In this document: piece by piece, positions 9,175-18,060 of the stretch
How positions within the stretch are numbered: position 1 is the first letter of the stretch
Layout: every line of letters starts with the position of its first letter
Assembly: GCA_963715445.1 (NCBI GenBank)
Contig: OY970240.1
Coordinates: 1,736,001-1,800,000 of the forward strand
From: JAAYBF01 sp963715445
GTDB lineage: Bacteria > Actinomycetota > Thermoleophilia > Solirubrobacterales > Thermoleophilaceae
Direction of reading: 5' to 3'
Length of the DNA: 64,000 nucleotides
Translations under genes and position numbers: made by a program
The notes under the pieces: model-generated
Told to the model about the DNA's origin: nothing
Databases searched by the model: none
Seen by the model: only the letters and a program-made list of their open reading frames with translations

Positions 9175-10591
9175 GCGGGCGAGCATGCGGGAGGGGCCGC
9201 TCGCGGCGCTCTTCCGCAAGACCGAGGAAGAGGGCCTGCAGGACGAGGCTCCGCGCAAGGAGAAGCCGCGCGGCAAGGGTCGCGAGGCCGCCTCGGACGA
9301 GCGCGCCGGTGAATCGGGCGCCCAGACCCCTGCTGCCAGGGAGCGTGCCGCTCGGAGCGAGGATCGCCCGTCGGTGAGCCGCTACGACGGCGTGCCCACG
9401 CCCGAGGAGCGCCTGCGCTCGGTCTTCTCGACCGACATCCCCGAGAACATCATGGAGCGCTCGCCCTCGCGGGTGGATCGCTCGCGGCAGGAGGACCAGG
9501 AGCCGATCCACCAGCCTTCCTCGCCGCTCATGCACGATCCGGTGCTGCGCGTCGTGGGTGTCGGCGGTGCCGGCGTCAACGCAGTGGACCGCATGATCGA
9601 GGCGCAGGTCGAGGGCGTCCAGTTCGTCGCCGTCAACACCGACCTCCAGTCGCTCGAGCAGTCGAGCGCGCCGACGCGGATCCACATCGGCAGCGATTCC
9701 ACGCGCGGCCTCGGCTCGGGCGCCGACCCGGAGCTCGGGCGCACAGCCGCCCTCGAGCAGTACGACGAGCTGAAGAGCCAGCTCAAGGGCTCCGACATGG
9801 TGTTCATCACCGCCGGCGCCGGCGGTGGAACGGGCACGGGTGCAGCACCCATCGTCGCTCAGATCGCCCGTGAGGTGGGTGCGCTGACCGTTGGCATCGT
9901 GACCAAGCCGTTCTCCTTCGAGGGCGTGCGTCGCGGGGCTCAGGCCGAGGCGGGGATCGAGGAGCTCGGTGCCGCCGTCGACACCCTGATCACGATCCCG
10001 AACTCGCGCCTGCTGACGGTGCTCGACAAGACGACCTCGATGGTCGACGCGTTCCGCGTCGCGGACGACGTGCTGCGCCAGGGCGTGCAGGGCATCTCCG
10101 ACCTGATCACGCTCCCGGGCCTGATCAACCTCGACTTCGCCGACGTCCGCACGATCATGAGCGAGGCCGGCCAGGCGCTGCTCGGCATCGGCATGGGCAG
10201 CGGTGAGACGCGGGCGATGGACGCGGCCGCGCGAGCGGTCGAATCGCCTCTGCTCGAGACCTCCGTCGATGGGGCTCGCTCCATCCTGCTCTCGATCACC
10301 GGCGGTCGCGACCTCTCGCTCTGGGAGGTCAACGAGGCGGCCAAGGCGGTTGCCGATGCGGCCCATCCCGAGGCGAACATCATCTTCGGCGCGATGGTCG
10401 ACGAGCGGCTCCAGGACGAGGTGTGGATCACCGTCGTGGCCACCGGCTACGACTCCAAGCGTGCACCCCGTCGTGCGCGTCCGGGCCTGCCCGACGACGT
10501 CGATCGGGAGCCGCGCGTCACGCGCGCGCGCCGCGAGGCGTCGGTTGGATCGTCGCTAGCCGACATCGACGTGCCCGAGTTCCTCAGCTGA
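9161..10591 (+). CDS. ftsZ: Cell division protein FtsZ with long N-terminal extension
   Basis: 476-aa tubulin-like GTPase that forms the division ring. The conserved domain starts near residue 126 (DPVLRVVGVGGAGVNAVDRM) and has the tubulin signature GAGGGTGTGAAPIVA, the T7-loop region NLDFADVRTIM, and a C-terminal peptide DIDVPEFLS that resembles the FtsZ tail binding FtsA/SepF. Before it lies about 125 residues of charged, low-complexity sequence with two possible short amphipathic helices (REGPLAALFRKT, PTPEERLRSVFS), far longer than the usual 5-15 residues. The ATG at 9161 follows GAAGGAGG and overlaps parA by 14 bases. The gene is not in a dcw cluster here, so another ftsZ could exist elsewhere in the genome. 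Confidence 0.94.
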   Translation: MASGKRASMREGPLAALFRKTEEEGLQDEAPRKEKPRGKGREAASDERAGESGAQTPAARERAARSEDRPSVSRYDGVPTPEERLRSVFSTDIPENIMERSPSRVDRSRQEDQEPIHQPSSPLMHDPVLRVVGVGGAGVNAVDRMIEAQVEGVQFVAVNTDLQSLEQSSAPTRIHIGSDSTRGLGSGADPELGRTAALEQYDELKSQLKGSDMVFITAGAGGGTGTGAAPIVAQIAREVGALTVGIVTKPFSFEGVRRGAQAEAGIEELGAAVDTLITIPNSRLLTVLDKTTSMVDAFRVADDVLRQGVQGISDLITLPGLINLDFADVRTIMSEAGQALLGIGMGSGETRAMDAAARAVESPLLETSVDGARSILLSITGGRDLSLWEVNEAAKAVADAAHPEANIIFGAMVDERLQDEVWITVVATGYDSKRAPRRARPGLPDDVDREPRVTRARREASVGSSLADIDVPEFLS

Positions 10592-10629
10592 ATAGCGCTC
10601 CTCGCGCCGCCGCGTAGGCTGTTGCGGCA

Positions 10630-12162
10630 ATGAGAGGGGTGGTGGCAGCCGGGCATCCGCTCACCGCACGGGCGGGGGCCGACGTGCTGCGAGCCGGCGG
10701 CAATGCGGTGGACGCGGCCGTGGCCGCGGTCCTGATGTCCTTCGCGGCCGAGTCGCCCCTCACGGGGCCGGGCGCCGGAGGCTTCATGCTCGTCCACACG
10801 GCGGCCGGCGAGAGCCACCTGCTCGACTTCTTCGTGGCGGCGCCGGGAAGCGGGGTCGAGGCCGCGGAGCCCGCGCCGCTCGTGCCGATCGAGGTTCACT
10901 TCTCGGCCGATTCGACACAGGTCTTCCACGTCGGCGCGTCGTCGTGCGGGGTGTACGGCACGACCTTGGGGGTGGCCGAGGCGCTGGAGCGGTTCGGCAC
11001 GGTTCCGCTCGCGGACCTGGCCGCGCCGGCTGCGCGAGCAGCGCGCGAGGGGGTCGAGGTGAGCCCGATCCAGGAGTACCTGCTGGGCATCCTGGGCCCG
11101 ATCTTCCGCTCGACGCCTGAGGCGGCCGCGATCTACGAGCCGAACGGGCGCCCCGCTCGCCAAGGCGAGCGCGTGGTGCTGCCCGAGCTCGGCGACCTCC
11201 TCGAGCGCCTCGGCTCGGAGGGGCCGGGCTTCCTCTACGACGGCGACGTGGCCGCCGCAGTGAGCGAATGGGTTCAGGAGCGCGGCGGCCTCATCACGCA
11301 GGCGGACCTCGCCGCCTACGAGGTCGTGGAGCGCCGGCCCGTGCGGGCGCGCTTCCGCGGCCGCGAGGTGCTCACGAACCCGCCGCCGTCCTCGGGCGGA
11401 ATCCTGATCGCGGACGCTCTGGAGCTGCTCGACCGGATCGATCGCCCGGGCGACCTGCGCGCGCTCGCGGAGGTGATCGCCTCGACCAACCGCGCGCGCG
11501 ACGAGGAGTTCCTCGCGGGCCTCGAGCGGCAGGACTATGTGGACAGCTTCCTGGCGCCCGCGGCGCTCGACGAGGTGGCCGCGGAGATCACATCGAGGCT
11601 CGGATCGACTACGCACATCTCGGTCATGGACGGCGAGGGCGCCTGCGTCAGCGTCACCTGCTCGAACGGCACCTGCTCAGGCGTCGTCGTGCCGGGCACG
11701 GGGGTCCACCTGAACAACATGCTCGGCGAGGAGGACCTCAATCCCGCCGGGTTCCACCGCCACCGGCCGGGCGCGCGGGTGCCGAGCATGATGGCGCCGA
11801 CCGTCGTCCTCAACAACGGGGAGGTGGAGATCGCGGTGGGGTCCGCGGGCTCCAACAGGATCCGCTCGGCGATCGCCCAGACGATCGCCGCCGTGATCGA
11901 CGGCGGGATGAACGCCCAGCAGGCGGTGGACGCTCCGCGCGTCCACGTCGAGGGAGATCTCGTCGACGCCGAGCCGGGAGTCGATCCCGAGGCGCTCGAC
12001 TGGCTCGCCGGACACGGCTGGCAGCTGCGCCGCTGGGAGGATCGCAACCTCTACTTCGGCGGTGTTCAAGCCGTCATCAAGGACATGGCGGGGGTCCTCT
12101 CGGGCGGCGGGGATCCGCGTCGGGGCGGGGCGGTCGAGACCGTCGCGCCCGAGGCCGGATGA
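10630..12162 (+). CDS. ggt: Gamma-glutamyltransferase family protein
   Basis: 510 aa, Ntn-hydrolase that cleaves gamma-glutamyl bonds, for example in glutathione, and transfers the glutamyl group. N-terminal GHPLTARAGADVLRAGGNAV and SPLTGPGAGGFMLVH are typical. Autocleavage should occur before the threonine of STTHISVMD (about residue 325), giving large and small subunits. The small-subunit substrate motifs are altered but recognisable (LNNMLGEEDLNP, GSAGSNRIRSAI). No signal peptide is evident, unlike secreted GGTs, so a cytoplasmic relative of unknown substrate is possible. Overlaps the photolyase gene by four bases (ATGA). Confidence 0.88.
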   Translation: MRGVVAAGHPLTARAGADVLRAGGNAVDAAVAAVLMSFAAESPLTGPGAGGFMLVHTAAGESHLLDFFVAAPGSGVEAAEPAPLVPIEVHFSADSTQVFHVGASSCGVYGTTLGVAEALERFGTVPLADLAAPAARAAREGVEVSPIQEYLLGILGPIFRSTPEAAAIYEPNGRPARQGERVVLPELGDLLERLGSEGPGFLYDGDVAAAVSEWVQERGGLITQADLAAYEVVERRPVRARFRGREVLTNPPPSSGGILIADALELLDRIDRPGDLRALAEVIASTNRARDEEFLAGLERQDYVDSFLAPAALDEVAAEITSRLGSTTHISVMDGEGACVSVTCSNGTCSGVVVPGTGVHLNNMLGEEDLNPAGFHRHRPGARVPSMMAPTVVLNNGEVEIAVGSAGSNRIRSAIAQTIAAVIDGGMNAQQAVDAPRVHVEGDLVDAEPGVDPEALDWLAGHGWQLRRWEDRNLYFGGVQAVIKDMAGVLSGGGDPRRGGAVETVAPEAG

Positions 12163-13559
12163 GCACCGCGCTCCTCTGGCTCCGCCGCGACCTCCGCATC
12201 CACGATCACCCTGCGCTGGGCGCCGCGCGAGCGGGCGCCGAGCAGCTCGTGCCGGTGTTCTGCCTCGACGATCGGCTGCTGCACGGCCGTCACGCCTCCG
12301 GCTCGCGCACCCAGTTCATGCTCGAGTCCCTGCGCGATCTCGAGGAGGCGCTGACTGCGCGCGGCAGCGGGCTGGTGATCCGCCACGGCCCGCCCGAGCG
12401 GGAGCTGCCCGCGCTCGTGCGGGAGACGGGCGCCACCGCGCTCCACTTCTCGGCCGACGTGACCCCCTTCGCGCGCGATCGCGGCCGGCTGGTGGCGGAG
12501 GCCTTGGACGGAGCCGGGGTGGAGCTTCAAGGCCACCCGGGCCTCTACGTGGCGGACAGCCCCGGCGAGGTGCGCACGAAGAAGGGCACTCCGCAGACGG
12601 TGTTCACGCCCTACCACCGTGCGTGGCTGGCGGCGGGGCGGCGTGACGTGGCGCCCACTCCGCGCAAGCTTCCGCCGCTGCCCCCGGGCCTCGACGCCGG
12701 AAGCATCCCGTCGCTCGAGAGCCTCGGTCTCAGGCAGGAGGTCGAGGATCCGATGCCCGGCGGAGAGCGGGCGGGTCGCAAGCGGATGCGCGCGTTCCTG
12801 GCCGAGACGGTCCGCAGCTACGCCGACGACGGGCACGACGCCCTAGGCCGCGACGGCACCTCGCGGCTCTCGCCCTATCTGCGCTTCGGCTGCGTCTCGC
12901 CGCTCGAGCTCGAGGAGCAGCTGCCGCGCGGGAAGGGCGCGGAGGCGTTTCGCCGCCAGCTCTGCTGGCGCGACTTCTACGCCCAGCTGCTGCTCCACCA
13001 TCCCGGCAACGCACGCGAGGAGTTCCGCGAGCGCTACCGCGGCGCGATCGACTGGAGCGACTCCGAGGAGGACCTGGCCGCCTGGCGGGAGGGTCACACG
13101 GGATATCCGCTCGTAGACGCCGGGATGCGCCAGTTGCTCCGGGAGGGCTGGATGCACAACCGCGCGCGGCTGGTCGTCGGATCGTTCCTGACCAAGCACC
13201 TGGGCATCGACTGGCGCCGCGGCGAGCGGTGGTTCATGCGGATGCTGCTCGACGGCGACGAGGCCAACAACAACGGCAACTGGCAGTGGATCGGCTCGGT
13301 CGGCGTGGATCCCCAGCCCGTCTACCGCCGCGTCTACAACCCGGCGCGTCAGCAGGAGCGCCACGACCCCGATGGCGCCTACGTGCGCCGCTACGTGCCC
13401 GAGCTGCGCGACGTGCCGGACGAGCACCTCGCCGAGCCGTGGAGGATGTCCGAGGAGGTGCAGCGCGAGTCCGGCTGCCTGATCGGCAACGACTATCCCG
13501 CGCCGATCGTGGACCACAGCGAGGCGCGCGAGCACGCGCTCGAGCGCTACCGCGTCTAG
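12159..13559 (+). CDS. phrB: Deoxyribodipyrimidine photo-lyase (class I CPD photolyase)
   Basis: 466-aa FAD enzyme that uses blue light to reverse cyclobutane pyrimidine dimers. Starts at the ATG (12159) overlapping the ggt stop: STALLWLRRDLRIHDHPALG is the photolyase N-terminus. The antenna-binding Rossmann domain covers about 1-130. The C-terminal helical FAD domain carries GYPLVDAGMRQLLREGWMHN, RARLVVGSFLTKHL and DGDEANNNGNWQW, where the asparagine and tryptophans mark a CPD photolyase rather than a cryptochrome. The stop is 10 bases from that of the convergent methyltransferase. Consistent with a surface-dwelling, sun-exposed bacterium. Confidence 0.95.
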   Translation: MSTALLWLRRDLRIHDHPALGAARAGAEQLVPVFCLDDRLLHGRHASGSRTQFMLESLRDLEEALTARGSGLVIRHGPPERELPALVRETGATALHFSADVTPFARDRGRLVAEALDGAGVELQGHPGLYVADSPGEVRTKKGTPQTVFTPYHRAWLAAGRRDVAPTPRKLPPLPPGLDAGSIPSLESLGLRQEVEDPMPGGERAGRKRMRAFLAETVRSYADDGHDALGRDGTSRLSPYLRFGCVSPLELEEQLPRGKGAEAFRRQLCWRDFYAQLLLHHPGNAREEFRERYRGAIDWSDSEEDLAAWREGHTGYPLVDAGMRQLLREGWMHNRARLVVGSFLTKHLGIDWRRGERWFMRMLLDGDEANNNGNWQWIGSVGVDPQPVYRRVYNPARQQERHDPDGAYVRRYVPELRDVPDEHLAEPWRMSEEVQRESGCLIGNDYPAPIVDHSEAREHALERYRV

Positions 13560-13569
13560 GCCGGCCCGG

Positions 13570-14481
13570 CTAGGCCGGTTTGCGGGCCGAGACGAGCAGG
13601 TTGTAGAAGACGGCGGCCGGGAGCCGGGGCTCCAGCAGCGCGCGATCCACCGCCTGCAGAGCGAGATAGCCGTGGTAGGCGTAGCGGCGCCACAGCATCG
13701 GCACGTCCTCGGGCTCGGCTGTCGCCTCCAGCGAGCGGTTGGCCCAGCCGAAGATGCTCGCGGCCAGCTCCTCGCCGCGCACGCGCACGTTCTCGAGCCC
13801 GGCGCCGCGCGCGTGGTGCGCGAGGGTGCCGGGGGTGAAGGCGTGCACGTCGACGACGCGTTCGAGCGTGTCCTCCTCGACGATGCTCGCGCTGCCGTTG
13901 CGCTGGGCGGCTCCGGCGCGCATCAGGACCCGCCAGGCCGGGGCGATCCGGTGCGCCGCGCGCTTGGGGACCTCGGCCAGGCGATCGCCGTAGTGGGAGG
14001 GCTCGCCGCAGAAGGCGAGGACCCCGCCCGGCCGCAGCACGCGGCGAAACTCGCGGAACGCCCCGTCGAGGTCGGGCAGGTGGTGCAGCACCGCGTGGCC
14101 GAAGACGATGTCGAAGGACTCGTCCTCGAACGGCAGCTCCGAGGCTTCGGTGCAGGCGGTGGCCACCTCCACTCCCAGCGTGTCGGCGGTCTTCTCGAGG
14201 ACGCTGAGCATGCCCGGGGAGATGTCGCTCGCGGTGTAGTCGTCGATCGCTCCCGCGAGCACGAGGTTGAGGCCGAAGTAGCCGGTGCCGGCGCCGATCT
14301 CCAGGCCACGCTCGAAATGCCCGAGCGGGCCGCCGAGCGCCTTCGCGAGCTTGACGGTCACCTGGCTCTGCCCCAGCTCGCCGTAGTCGATCCCCCACTT
14401 GGAGTCGTAGTGCTCCGCCGCGAGGTCGTGGTAGCGGACGTTGACCTCGCGGATCTCCTCCGTTGTGGCGGGGGCGGCCAT
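13570..14481 (-). CDS. Class I SAM-dependent methyltransferase
   Basis: 303 aa with a full Rossmann methyltransferase core: motif I GLEIGAGTGYFGLNL, motif II region DYTASDISPGML, LPFEDESFDIVFGHAVLHHL (motif IV/post-I) and RVLRPGGVLAFCGEP (motif VI). The extended C-terminal half (about 170-303) has no recognised domain and may bind the acceptor. Substrate unknown. It is divergent from the second methyltransferase with only 49 bases between them, so the two may share regulation with the polysaccharide genes to the right, or it may be unrelated. Confidence 0.82.
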   Translation of the reverse strand: MAAPATTEEIREVNVRYHDLAAEHYDSKWGIDYGELGQSQVTVKLAKALGGPLGHFERGLEIGAGTGYFGLNLVLAGAIDDYTASDISPGMLSVLEKTADTLGVEVATACTEASELPFEDESFDIVFGHAVLHHLPDLDGAFREFRRVLRPGGVLAFCGEPSHYGDRLAEVPKRAAHRIAPAWRVLMRAGAAQRNGSASIVEEDTLERVVDVHAFTPGTLAHHARGAGLENVRVRGEELAASIFGWANRSLEATAEPEDVPMLWRRYAYHGYLALQAVDRALLEPRLPAAVFYNLLVSARKPA

Positions 14482-14530
14482 GACCGCGGGAAGGCTAGGG
14501 CAATCCGCGCCTCCCTAGACTTCCGCCGCC

Positions 14531-15295
14531 GTGGCTCCGGCATCCGAATACGTGCAGCGGGATCAGCCGGACGGCGTGCCCCCGCTCGCCCTGACCGGTG
14601 AGCGCACGCTTCCCGACGTGCCCGAGGAGAACTACTGGTACCGCCGCCACCTGGCCGTCTACCAGTGGGTCGCTGAGCGCTGCGCGGGGCTCGACGTGGT
14701 GGACATGGCCTGCGGCGAGGGCTACGGCACGCACGTCCTCGGCGGCCGCGCCCGCAGCGTGACGGGCGTCGACGCGAACCCGGAGGCGTTCGAGCACGCC
14801 AGCGCGCGCTACTCCCGGCCCGGCGTCCGCTTCGAGCGCGACCTGATCGAGCGCTACTCGCAGGAGTGCGACGCCGTGGTGTTCCTGCAGACGATCGAGC
14901 ACGTCGAGGATCCCGAGAAGGTGCTGCGCAACTTCAAGGAGATGCTGCGCCCCGGCGGCACCGCCTACGTCTCGACGCCGAACGTGCTGACGCTCGCGCC
15001 CCCCGGCGCCGAGAAGTCCGACAACCCCTGGCACCTGCGCGAGTACCGGCCGGAGGAGTTCCGCGAGCTCTGCGAGTCGGTGTTCGACGACGTCGAGATG
15101 CTGGGCCTCTTCCACGCCCGCAAGCTGCGCGCCCACGAGCTGGCGCTGCGCCTGGGCTGGGACACGGTGCACGCCCGGCTTGGGCTGACCAAGCCCTTCT
15201 ACGACCGCTTCACCCCGGCGATCGCCGCGAGCGACTTCGCGCTCCGCGAGGAGCCGATCGAGCGCTCGCTCGACCTGGTCGCAGCGTTGCGATGA
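14531..15295 (+). CDS. SAM-dependent methyltransferase, Rv3030-like, of a polysaccharide cluster
   Basis: 254 aa from a GTG. Motif I is VVDMACGEGYGTHVLG, followed by SVTGVDANPEAFEHA, VVFLQTIEHVEDP and MLRPGGTAYVSTPN. Its product is followed without gap by a GH57 enzyme (stop/start ATGA) and then a GT4 glucosyltransferase one base later, the same order as Rv3030-Rv3031-Rv3032 of Mycobacterium tuberculosis, which are tied to methylglucose lipopolysaccharide and alpha-glucan synthesis. By that comparison the likely substrate is a hydroxyl on a glucan; this is inferred from synteny, not from active-site residues. Confidence 0.82.
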   Translation: MAPASEYVQRDQPDGVPPLALTGERTLPDVPEENYWYRRHLAVYQWVAERCAGLDVVDMACGEGYGTHVLGGRARSVTGVDANPEAFEHASARYSRPGVRFERDLIERYSQECDAVVFLQTIEHVEDPEKVLRNFKEMLRPGGTAYVSTPNVLTLAPPGAEKSDNPWHLREYRPEEFRELCESVFDDVEMLGLFHARKLRAHELALRLGWDTVHARLGLTKPFYDRFTPAIAASDFALREEPIERSLDLVAALR

Positions 15296-16758
15296 GCCGG
15301 GATCGGGGCGCCCTCTGCCTCGTGCTGCACTCGCACATGCCCTACGTGGAGGGCTTCGGCACATGGCCCTTCGGCGAGGAGTGGCTGTGGGAGGCGGCGG
15401 CCTGCGTCTACCTGCCGCTGCTCGACCTGCTCCAGGAGGTCGAGGCGCCGCTGACGCTCGGCCTGACGCCCGTCCTCTGCGATCAGCTGGAGACCCTGCC
15501 GGGCGATGCCGGCGAGCGGCTGACCGGGTATCTGCGCGGCATTCGACGCCTCGCGCACGAGGAGGACGCGGCCGGCCTGGCGAGCGCCGGTGAGGAGCAG
15601 CTCTCCGCGGAGGTGCTGCGAGCGGCGGGCGACTACGCCAGGGCGGCCGATGCGATCGAGGCGTGTGGGGGCAACATGCTCGAGCTGATCGCGCGCGCGG
15701 CGGCGGGGCCCGTGGAGCTGTGGGCCTCCGGGGCGACCCACGCCCTGCTGCCGATGCTGGCGACCGATGCGGGCGTCGATCTCCAGCTGGCGAGCGGCAT
15801 CGCATCCCACAGGCGGCGCTTCAACGGCTGGAGCGGCGGCCTCTGGCTGCCCGAGTGCGCCTACGTGCCCGGGCTGGAGCACGCGCTCGCCCGGCACGGC
15901 GTTCACGCGTTCTGCGTCGATCAGACCACCGCTCACGGCTTGGGGGCGCTGGAGCATCTGGAGCCGGTCGCCACCCCGGCGGGCGCGATTGCCGTGCCGA
16001 TCGACTGGCAGACCGTGGAGCTCGTCTGGGGTGAGCAGGGCGCCTATCCGTCCCATCCGAGCTACCGCGACTACCACCGCGGGACGGTGCACCACATGCG
16101 CCCGTGGAGCAACTCGGGCGGCACCTACTCGCCGGAGGCGGCGAAGGCCGCCGCCCGCGAGCACGCGCACGATTTCGTGGCCCGTGCGATCGACCGCCTC
16201 GACGCCTATGCGTCCGGGCGCGGCCGTCCCGGCCTCTTGTGCTGCGCGTTCGACACGGAGCTGCTCGGGCACTGGTGGTACGAGGGCGCGGAGTGGCTGC
16301 GCGGCGTGATCGCCGAAGCGGCGGCGCAGGGGCTCGAGCTGGCCACCGTGAGCGATGCGCTCGCGCGCGTGGAGCCGGTCGAGCGCGAGCTGCGCCCATC
16401 CACCTGGGGGGCGCGGAAGGACTTCTCCACCTGGGACTCCCCGCGCGTGGCGGAGATGGCGTTCATGGCCCGCACGGCCGAGCTGCGCACGGTCCACGCG
16501 GCCGCGCAGCGCCCCGAATCGCGAGGAGCGCTCGAGCGGGCGGCCCGGGAGCTGCTCGCGCTGCAGGCGAGCGACTGGCCGTTCCAGGTGAGCCGCGACC
16601 TGGCGGACGAGTACCCGCTCGAGCGGGTGCGAGCACACGCCGCCGCGCTCGACGCCGCATTGGGGGCTCTGGCAGACTCAGAGGTCGGGCCGGAGCCCGC
16701 ACTCCGCAACCTGGCGCCGGATCTCGCTCTGGCGCCGCTGGCCGGGCCCTCTCCCTGA
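15292..16758 (+). CDS. GH57 alpha-glucan branching enzyme-like protein
   Basis: 488 aa. The N-terminus LCLVLHSHMPYVEGFGTWPFGEEW is the GH57 beta-alpha barrel entry. The catalytic nucleophile should be Glu in GLWLPECAYVPG (near residue 187) and the acid/base Asp in CCAFDTELLGHWWYEG (near 320). A helical C-terminal domain of about 130 residues follows, as in the GH57 branching enzymes and their actinobacterial relatives (Rv3031 type). It would transfer alpha-1,4 segments to create alpha-1,6 branches, or trim glucan. Translation is coupled to the methyltransferase before it and to the GT4 enzyme after it, so the three act in stoichiometric amounts. Confidence 0.9.
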   Translation: MSRDRGALCLVLHSHMPYVEGFGTWPFGEEWLWEAAACVYLPLLDLLQEVEAPLTLGLTPVLCDQLETLPGDAGERLTGYLRGIRRLAHEEDAAGLASAGEEQLSAEVLRAAGDYARAADAIEACGGNMLELIARAAAGPVELWASGATHALLPMLATDAGVDLQLASGIASHRRRFNGWSGGLWLPECAYVPGLEHALARHGVHAFCVDQTTAHGLGALEHLEPVATPAGAIAVPIDWQTVELVWGEQGAYPSHPSYRDYHRGTVHHMRPWSNSGGTYSPEAAKAAAREHAHDFVARAIDRLDAYASGRGRPGLLCCAFDTELLGHWWYEGAEWLRGVIAEAAAQGLELATVSDALARVEPVERELRPSTWGARKDFSTWDSPRVAEMAFMARTAELRTVHAAAQRPESRGALERAARELLALQASDWPFQVSRDLADEYPLERVRAHAAALDAALGALADSEVGPEPALRNLAPDLALAPLAGPSP

Positions 16759-16759
16759 C

Positions 16760-17947
16760 ATGCGCGTACTGATCCTCTCCTGGGAGTACCCGCCGCTCAT
16801 CGAGGGCGGCCTCGCTCGGCACGTGCGAAAGCTGGCCGAGAACCTGGTCGCCCAGGGCATCGATACGCACGTCCTCACGCGCGGCCAGGAGGGTGAGCCG
16901 GCCGAGGAGGACGTGGAGGGGGTGATGGTGCACCGGGTCCAGGAGCCCGAACGCCCGCGCGACCTCGGCGAGTTCGTCACCTGGGTCGAGCACATGAACG
17001 CCGACATGCTCGCTGTGGGCGTGGAGGTGGGGGACCGCTACGACTTCGACCTGGTGCATGGCCACGACTGGCTCGTGGCCGTGGCCGGCAACCACCTCGC
17101 CAACCGCTTCCGCTGCCCGCTCGCGGTGACGATCCACGCGACCGAGTACGGCCGCCACCAGGGCTGGGTGGACAAGCATCCGCAGAGCCACATCCACGGG
17201 GTGGAGAACTGGATGGCCAACCGCGCCGAGCGCGTGATCGCCTGCTCGGCCTACATGCGCGAGCACGTGGCGGACATCTATGGCCTCGAGGAGAGCCGGA
17301 TCGCGGTGATCCCCAACGGGATCGACCCGGCCGACCTGGTTCCCGTGGACGACCTCGACACGCTGCGCTCGCGCTTCGCCGCTCCCGACGAGCGGCTCGT
17401 ACTGCTGGTTGGCCGGCTCGTCTACGAGAAGGGCTTCCAGCTGGCGCTCGAGGCTCTCCCTGGCCTGATCGAGCGGGTCGGCAACGTGCGCTTCATCGTC
17501 GCCGGATCGGGCACCGCCGAGCAGGAGCTGCGCGAGCAGGCGACCCGCCTCGGGCTCGACGACCACGGCACGTTCGTCGGCTGGATCGGGGACGACGTCC
17601 TGCACTCGCTCTACCGCATCGCCGACCTCACGGTGGTGCCCTCGATCTACGAGCCGTTCGGCCTCGTGGCGCTCGAGGCGATGGCCTCGGGCTGCCCCTG
17701 CCTGGTGGCCGACACCGGGGGCCTGCGCGAGGTGGTGCCCAACGACGACGTGGGCCTGCGCTTCCACTCCCGCGACCCCGACTCGCTCGGTGAGATGGCC
17801 GAGCGCCTCCTCACCGACGCGGAGCTGCGCGACCGCCTGGTGGCCGAGGCCTCCGAGCACGTGCTCACGTTCGACTGGGCCGACGTGGCCCGCCAGACCG
17901 CTGTGGTCTACCGCGAGCTGCTCGCGGACCGCCCGCGCGTCACCTGA
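16760..17947 (+). CDS. GT4 alpha-glucosyltransferase, Rv3032-like
   Basis: 395 aa, GT-B fold retaining glycosyltransferase. N-terminal LILSWEYPPLIEGGLARHV, the acceptor region LVHGHDWLVAVAGNHLANRF and TIHATEYGRHQGWV, and the nucleotide-sugar site EPFGLVALEAMASG (E-x7-E) are intact; VVPSIYEPFG and VGRLVYEKGF are also family text. Closest recognised relative is the mycobacterial Rv3032, which elongates alpha-1,4-glucan for methylglucose lipopolysaccharide and glycogen. It starts one base after the GH57 stop. The donor (UDP- or ADP-glucose) cannot be read from the sequence with certainty. Confidence 0.92.
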   Translation: MRVLILSWEYPPLIEGGLARHVRKLAENLVAQGIDTHVLTRGQEGEPAEEDVEGVMVHRVQEPERPRDLGEFVTWVEHMNADMLAVGVEVGDRYDFDLVHGHDWLVAVAGNHLANRFRCPLAVTIHATEYGRHQGWVDKHPQSHIHGVENWMANRAERVIACSAYMREHVADIYGLEESRIAVIPNGIDPADLVPVDDLDTLRSRFAAPDERLVLLVGRLVYEKGFQLALEALPGLIERVGNVRFIVAGSGTAEQELREQATRLGLDDHGTFVGWIGDDVLHSLYRIADLTVVPSIYEPFGLVALEAMASGCPCLVADTGGLREVVPNDDVGLRFHSRDPDSLGEMAERLLTDAELRDRLVAEASEHVLTFDWADVARQTAVVYRELLADRPRVT

Positions 17948-17975
17948 CCTGTCCGCGCTGGCGCTTCTCAGATAG

Positions 17976-17987
17976 AGCATATATGCT
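17976..17987. promoter_or_regulatory. 12-base perfect palindrome upstream of the propeller gene
   Basis: AGCATATATGCT is a perfect palindrome in an AT-rich patch 73 bases before the ATG at 18061, the only such patch in a GC-rich 113-base gap. It could be an operator or part of a promoter (its TATA-like centre may serve as a -10). No partner site was found elsewhere in the window apart from GCATATGC at 28961-28968. Confidence 0.3.
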
Positions 17988-18060
17988 GTTCTCGGGTTGA
18001 GGACTGGCAACTGCGCTCGAGGGCTTCCTCGGCGTGCTCTGAGCAGGGGAGGCGTCGTTG

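Noticed and set aside
11268..12158. N-terminal extension of the photolyase frame by about 300 codons
   Set aside because: This stretch is out-of-phase reading of ggt; the photolyase starts at the ATGA overlap (12159) with its usual first strand.
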